Position numbers and translations under genes: made by a program. Below are positions 7,390 to 9,750 of a stretch of 9,750 bases of DNA, piece after piece. Position 1 is the first letter of the stretch; the number at the start of each line of letters is the position of its first letter. Origin of the DNA: JBDREW01 sp043819385 (GTDB lineage Bacteria; Patescibacteriota; Minisyncoccia; Minisyncoccales; GWA2-38-27); NCBI GenBank assembly GCA_043819385.1, contig JBDREW010000036.1, positions 1-9,750 on the forward strand. The letters run 5' to 3'. The notes beneath the pieces were generated by a model. The model did no database searches. It was not told the origin of the DNA and worked only from the letters and a program-made list of their open reading frames with translations.

Positions 7390-8374
7390 TTTACCATTTG
7401 TTTCAATAATAATTCCATCTAGAAATGAAGAAAAACACATTAGAAAGTGTTTGGATTCTGTAATTTCTAATGATTACCCAAAAAGTAATTTTGAAATTTT
7501 AATAGTTGATGGACTAAGTCAAGATAATACCAGAAAAATAATAAAAGAATATCAAAATAAATATCCTTTTATTAAATTTTTTGATAATCTTAAAAAATTT
7601 ACTTGTTTTGCTTGGAATATAGGAATTAATAATTCTAAAGGAGAGATAATTGTATTAATGAGTGCTCATGCAGTTTATGATAAAAATTATATTTCAAAAT
7701 CAGTAAAATATTTAAAGAAATATAATCTTGATAATGTTGGGGGAATAAGAAAAACTATTTCTGAAAATAATATTGTTAGTAAAGCTATTTCTTTTTCTTT
7801 GTCACATATTTTTGGGGCAGGGAACTCTTATTTTAAAACTGGGTTTAAAAAGCCAAGATCAGTGGATACGGTTTTTGGAGGTTGTTATAAAAAAGAAATT
7901 TTTAAAAAAATAGGACTTTTCAATGAGAATCTTTTTAGATCTCAAGATATGGAATTTAATTTACGGCTTAAAAAAAATAAAGGAAAAATATTTTTATTTC
8001 CAGATATTATATCCTATTATTATCCAAAAGATAATCTTAAAGATTTTTTAATTCATAATTTTAAAAATGGAGTTTGGGCTATTTATCCTTTAAAATTTGT
8101 TAAAACACCTTTACGTTTAAGACATTATATTCCTCTTTTTTTTGTTTTAAGTTTGTTATCTACAATTATTTTAGGAATTTTTTATTCAATTTTTTCTTGG
8201 ATTTTTTTATTTATTATCGGATTATATTTTTTAGCTACTATTTATTTTTCAATTGAGATTGTTTTAAAAGAAAAAAATATTATTTTTTTTCTTTTAACAC
8301 CATTAGTTTTTAGTATTCGGCATGTTGGATATGGTTTGGGTTCAATTTATGGATTAATAAAAATATTTTTTTAA
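7382..8374 (+). CDS. Family 2 glycosyltransferase, ExoA-like, with C-terminal membrane segments
   Basis: From the ATG at 7382 this is a 330-residue inverting GT-A transferase. The nucleotide-binding start VSIIIPSRNEEKHI (7-20) and IVDGLSQDNT (41-50) are classical GT2. The position of the metal-binding DxD/DAH motif is SAHAVYDKNY (94-103), and the catalytic-base segment is RSQDMEFNLRL (186-196), with D189 as expected base. The last 80 residues hold about three hydrophobic segments (roughly 250-270, 271-292, 300-325), so the enzyme is anchored to the inner membrane with its catalytic domain in the cytoplasm, like succinoglycan ExoA. It probably adds a sugar to a lipid-linked intermediate. A TTG at 7373 would add three residues; the ATG is preferred, overlapping the preceding stop by eight bases. 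The first Asp of the metal motif is Ser here, which may or may not matter in this subfamily. Confidence 0.87.
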   Translation: MNNLPFVSIIIPSRNEEKHIRKCLDSVISNDYPKSNFEILIVDGLSQDNTRKIIKEYQNKYPFIKFFDNLKKFTCFAWNIGINNSKGEIIVLMSAHAVYDKNYISKSVKYLKKYNLDNVGGIRKTISENNIVSKAISFSLSHIFGAGNSYFKTGFKKPRSVDTVFGGCYKKEIFKKIGLFNENLFRSQDMEFNLRLKKNKGKIFLFPDIISYYYPKDNLKDFLIHNFKNGVWAIYPLKFVKTPLRLRHYIPLFFVLSLLSTIILGIFYSIFSWIFLFIIGLYFLATIYFSIEIVLKEKNIIFFLLTPLVFSIRHVGYGLGSIYGLIKIFF

Positions 8375-8378
8375 TTTT

Positions 8379-9710
8379 ATGACAACTTTTTTAATAATAG
8401 CTACTATTATCGGGGGAGTTATTGTATTAGGAGCTGTTATTTTTAAACCAAAATTATTTTGGCCTGCATTGATTATAATTTCTGTTGGAACAGCTGGCTT
8501 AAAGGCAAAGGGTACATATTCTTTAACAGATGAATATCTTTTATTCTGGCTTATTTTAGCTGTTATAATAGTAGCATTAATTGAGAAAGTTCGATTTGGA
8601 AGAAAACCCGTCCAAATCCAGCTTACAGCTGAAACTGAATCGGGCGGGTCTATTCAAAATTTCATTACAGAGAATATTGGAATAAGTAAGGAAAGCTTTT
8701 TAGAACGTTTTCATAAATGGGCATTTTATTTATTTATTTTGTATATGATAGTTCAGAGTTTAAGAGGATTTTTTATTTTCCAAGATTTAAGAATAGTTAG
8801 ATGGATTGTTTTATATTCAATATTAGGTTTATTTGCTTTTATTTTATCTAAAAAACCTTTTTCTTTTTTTGAAGGTAGGAAAACAGCTTTATTTATTACA
8901 ATAACAGCTTTAATATATTTTTTGTCTTATCAGGTCCATGGACTTTTTGGAGAATTAGTAAGAGGGATTAATAGATTTAATTTGCAAGGAGTTGAGTGGT
9001 CAGGCACTTCTAAGGCCGTTTTTCCTTTAATTGTAGCTTTGCCAGCTGCGATTTTTCTTATTGGAGATCATAAATGGATTTTAAAATTACTTGGGATATC
9101 TTTTATAATATTAGCAATTATAAATGGCTTTTATTATGATTCTCGAATTTCTCTTATTTTAGTTTTTATTTTTTTGCTTTTTTTACCTTTTGTTATAAAA
9201 GTTCCTAAAGAGGTTATTATAGGTTTTCTCATATTTTTGGTTTTTTTAGGTTCATTTATTTTTTATAAAATTGATGCGGAAAGACAAGGTGATATCAGTC
9301 GTTATGTTCATTTTCGGGCTGGTTTTGATACCTTAGGTAATAATTGGGAAACATGGCTTTTTGGATATGGATTTTATTCTCATCGTTTTTTATTGGCTCC
9401 TTATCTAAATAAATATTATAGTCACTATGATTTGGGTTTTGTATCAGGAGAAATTAGGACAGAATCATTTACTGCCTTAACAATTGATACTGGCTTGATT
9501 GGTTTAATTCTTTTGGCTATAAACTTTCTATTATCAGCGATTAAGATTAGTGTTATGAATATAGGATATAGAAAGATTATTTTTTTAATGATTCTTATAA
9601 TGGCTTTTGGATGGCTTTTAATAACTAATATAAATGGTATGATACTTTTGTATTTATTAATTATGCCTTTTGGAATAATAATTCAACTAAGTAAATATGA
9701 AAAAAATTAA
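8379..9710 (+). CDS. O-antigen polymerase/ligase-like polytopic membrane protein
   Basis: This 443-residue protein is hydrophobic throughout, with about 12 or 13 predicted membrane segments: three in the first 70 residues, a polar loop at about 70-112, more between 113 and 295, a long hydrophilic loop at about 296-362, and three near the end. This layout, with YDSRISL at 253-259 and ISRYVHFRAGFDTL (306-319) followed by WLFGYGFYSH (326-335) in the large loop, fits the Wzy/WaaL (O-antigen ligase/polymerase) superfamily, which joins lipid-linked glycan units outside the membrane. Sequence does not separate a polymerase from a ligase. The gene starts four bases after the previous stop and overlaps the next by 14 bases. 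Its base use is noticeably less AT-extreme than its neighbours, especially around 8605-8650. No flippase is in view. Confidence 0.8.
   Translation: MTTFLIIATIIGGVIVLGAVIFKPKLFWPALIIISVGTAGLKAKGTYSLTDEYLLFWLILAVIIVALIEKVRFGRKPVQIQLTAETESGGSIQNFITENIGISKESFLERFHKWAFYLFILYMIVQSLRGFFIFQDLRIVRWIVLYSILGLFAFILSKKPFSFFEGRKTALFITITALIYFLSYQVHGLFGELVRGINRFNLQGVEWSGTSKAVFPLIVALPAAIFLIGDHKWILKLLGISFIILAIINGFYYDSRISLILVFIFLLFLPFVIKVPKEVIIGFLIFLVFLGSFIFYKIDAERQGDISRYVHFRAGFDTLGNNWETWLFGYGFYSHRFLLAPYLNKYYSHYDLGFVSGEIRTESFTALTIDTGLIGLILLAINFLLSAIKISVMNIGYRKIIFLMILIMAFGWLLITNINGMILLYLLIMPFGIIIQLSKYEKN
8606..8649 (+). repeat. GC-rich imperfect inverted repeat inside the polymerase gene
   Basis: The arms ACCCGTCC (8606-8613) and GGGCGGGT (8642-8649) can pair over eight positions, one of them a G-U, around a 28-base loop that itself holds a four-pair CAGC/GCTG stem. 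Roughly half of the bases in this short stretch are G or C, against about a quarter nearby. It encodes part of the polar loop at about residues 76-90, so the reading frame is intact. It has no T-run and is not a terminator. Whether it forms in RNA is unknown. Confidence 0.4.
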
Positions 9711-9750
9711 AAAAAATTTAAAAATTTTAATAACTGGTGGAGCTGGTTTT
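9697..9750 (+). CDS. NAD(P)-dependent nucleotide-sugar epimerase/dehydratase, 5' end only
   Basis: Only 18 codons lie in the window, the gene running off the right edge. The residues LKILITGGAGF (8-18) form the first beta strand and the beginning of the TGGAGFIG-type glycine motif that binds the dinucleotide in extended short-chain dehydrogenases, such as UDP-glucose 4-epimerase, GDP-mannose dehydratase or UDP-xylose synthase. In this locus it would supply an activated sugar to the glycosyltransferases, but the specific reaction cannot be read from this fragment. The ATG at 9697 overlaps the polymerase stop by 14 bases; no other usual start codon lies between it and the glycine motif, so it is the likely start. 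Lysine-rich residues 2-9 precede the core. Confidence 0.75.
   Translation, partial: MKKIKKNLKILITGGAGF

Noticed and set aside
8606..8649. Hairpin as a transcription terminator
   Set aside because: It is in the middle of an intact reading frame, the loop is long, and no T-run follows the second arm.
1..9750. CRISPR array, tRNA, rRNA, insertion sequence or defence genes
   Set aside because: No regularly spaced repeats, no transposase or nuclease motifs, and almost every base is in a recognisable glycan or sulfation gene.

Overview
The window is very AT-rich (roughly a quarter to 30% G+C by eye) and tightly packed. Ten genes lie on the + strand: nine complete, and a tenth cut by the right edge. 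No intergenic gap exceeds 25 bases and several genes overlap by 4 to 14 bases, so it reads as one long transcription unit, or part of one. Eight of nine visible stops are TAA and one is TGA. No start has a convincing Shine-Dalgarno sequence. These traits fit an AT-rich uncultured bacterium, for example a Patescibacteria/CPR-type lineage or another group with SD-poor initiation. No ribosomal or other marker gene is present, so the phylum is a guess.

The content is a surface-glycan locus centred on sulfation. In order: an FkbM-type SAM methyltransferase (45-989); a CysQ-like 3'-phosphoadenosine phosphatase of the inositol monophosphatase fold (996-1790); a PAPS-dependent sulfotransferase (1792-2712); a GT-B glycosyltransferase (2715-4031); a bifunctional ATP sulfurylase/APS kinase that makes PAPS (4054-5748); a PIG-L/LmbE zinc N-deacetylase (5774-6424); a second, divergent sulfotransferase (6421-7389); an ExoA-like family 2 glycosyltransferase with C-terminal membrane segments (7382-8374); a polytopic O-antigen polymerase/ligase-like protein (8379-9710); and the first 18 codons of an NAD(P)-dependent epimerase/dehydratase (from 9697).

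Together these encode a full sulfate-donor cycle beside its users. Sulfate and ATP become APS and then PAPS through the fusion enzyme. Two sulfotransferases pass the sulfuryl group to an acceptor, most simply the glycan made by the glycosyltransferases. The phosphatase destroys the PAP by-product. The window shows no PAPS/APS reductase or sulfite reductase, so here the pathway looks dedicated to sulfate esters or N-sulfates rather than cysteine synthesis. The deacetylase, overlapping the second sulfotransferase by four bases, suggests that some N-acetyl sugars are deacetylated and perhaps N-sulfated. No repeat array, tRNA, rRNA, insertion sequence or CRISPR was seen, and no non-coding stretch exceeds 44 bases.
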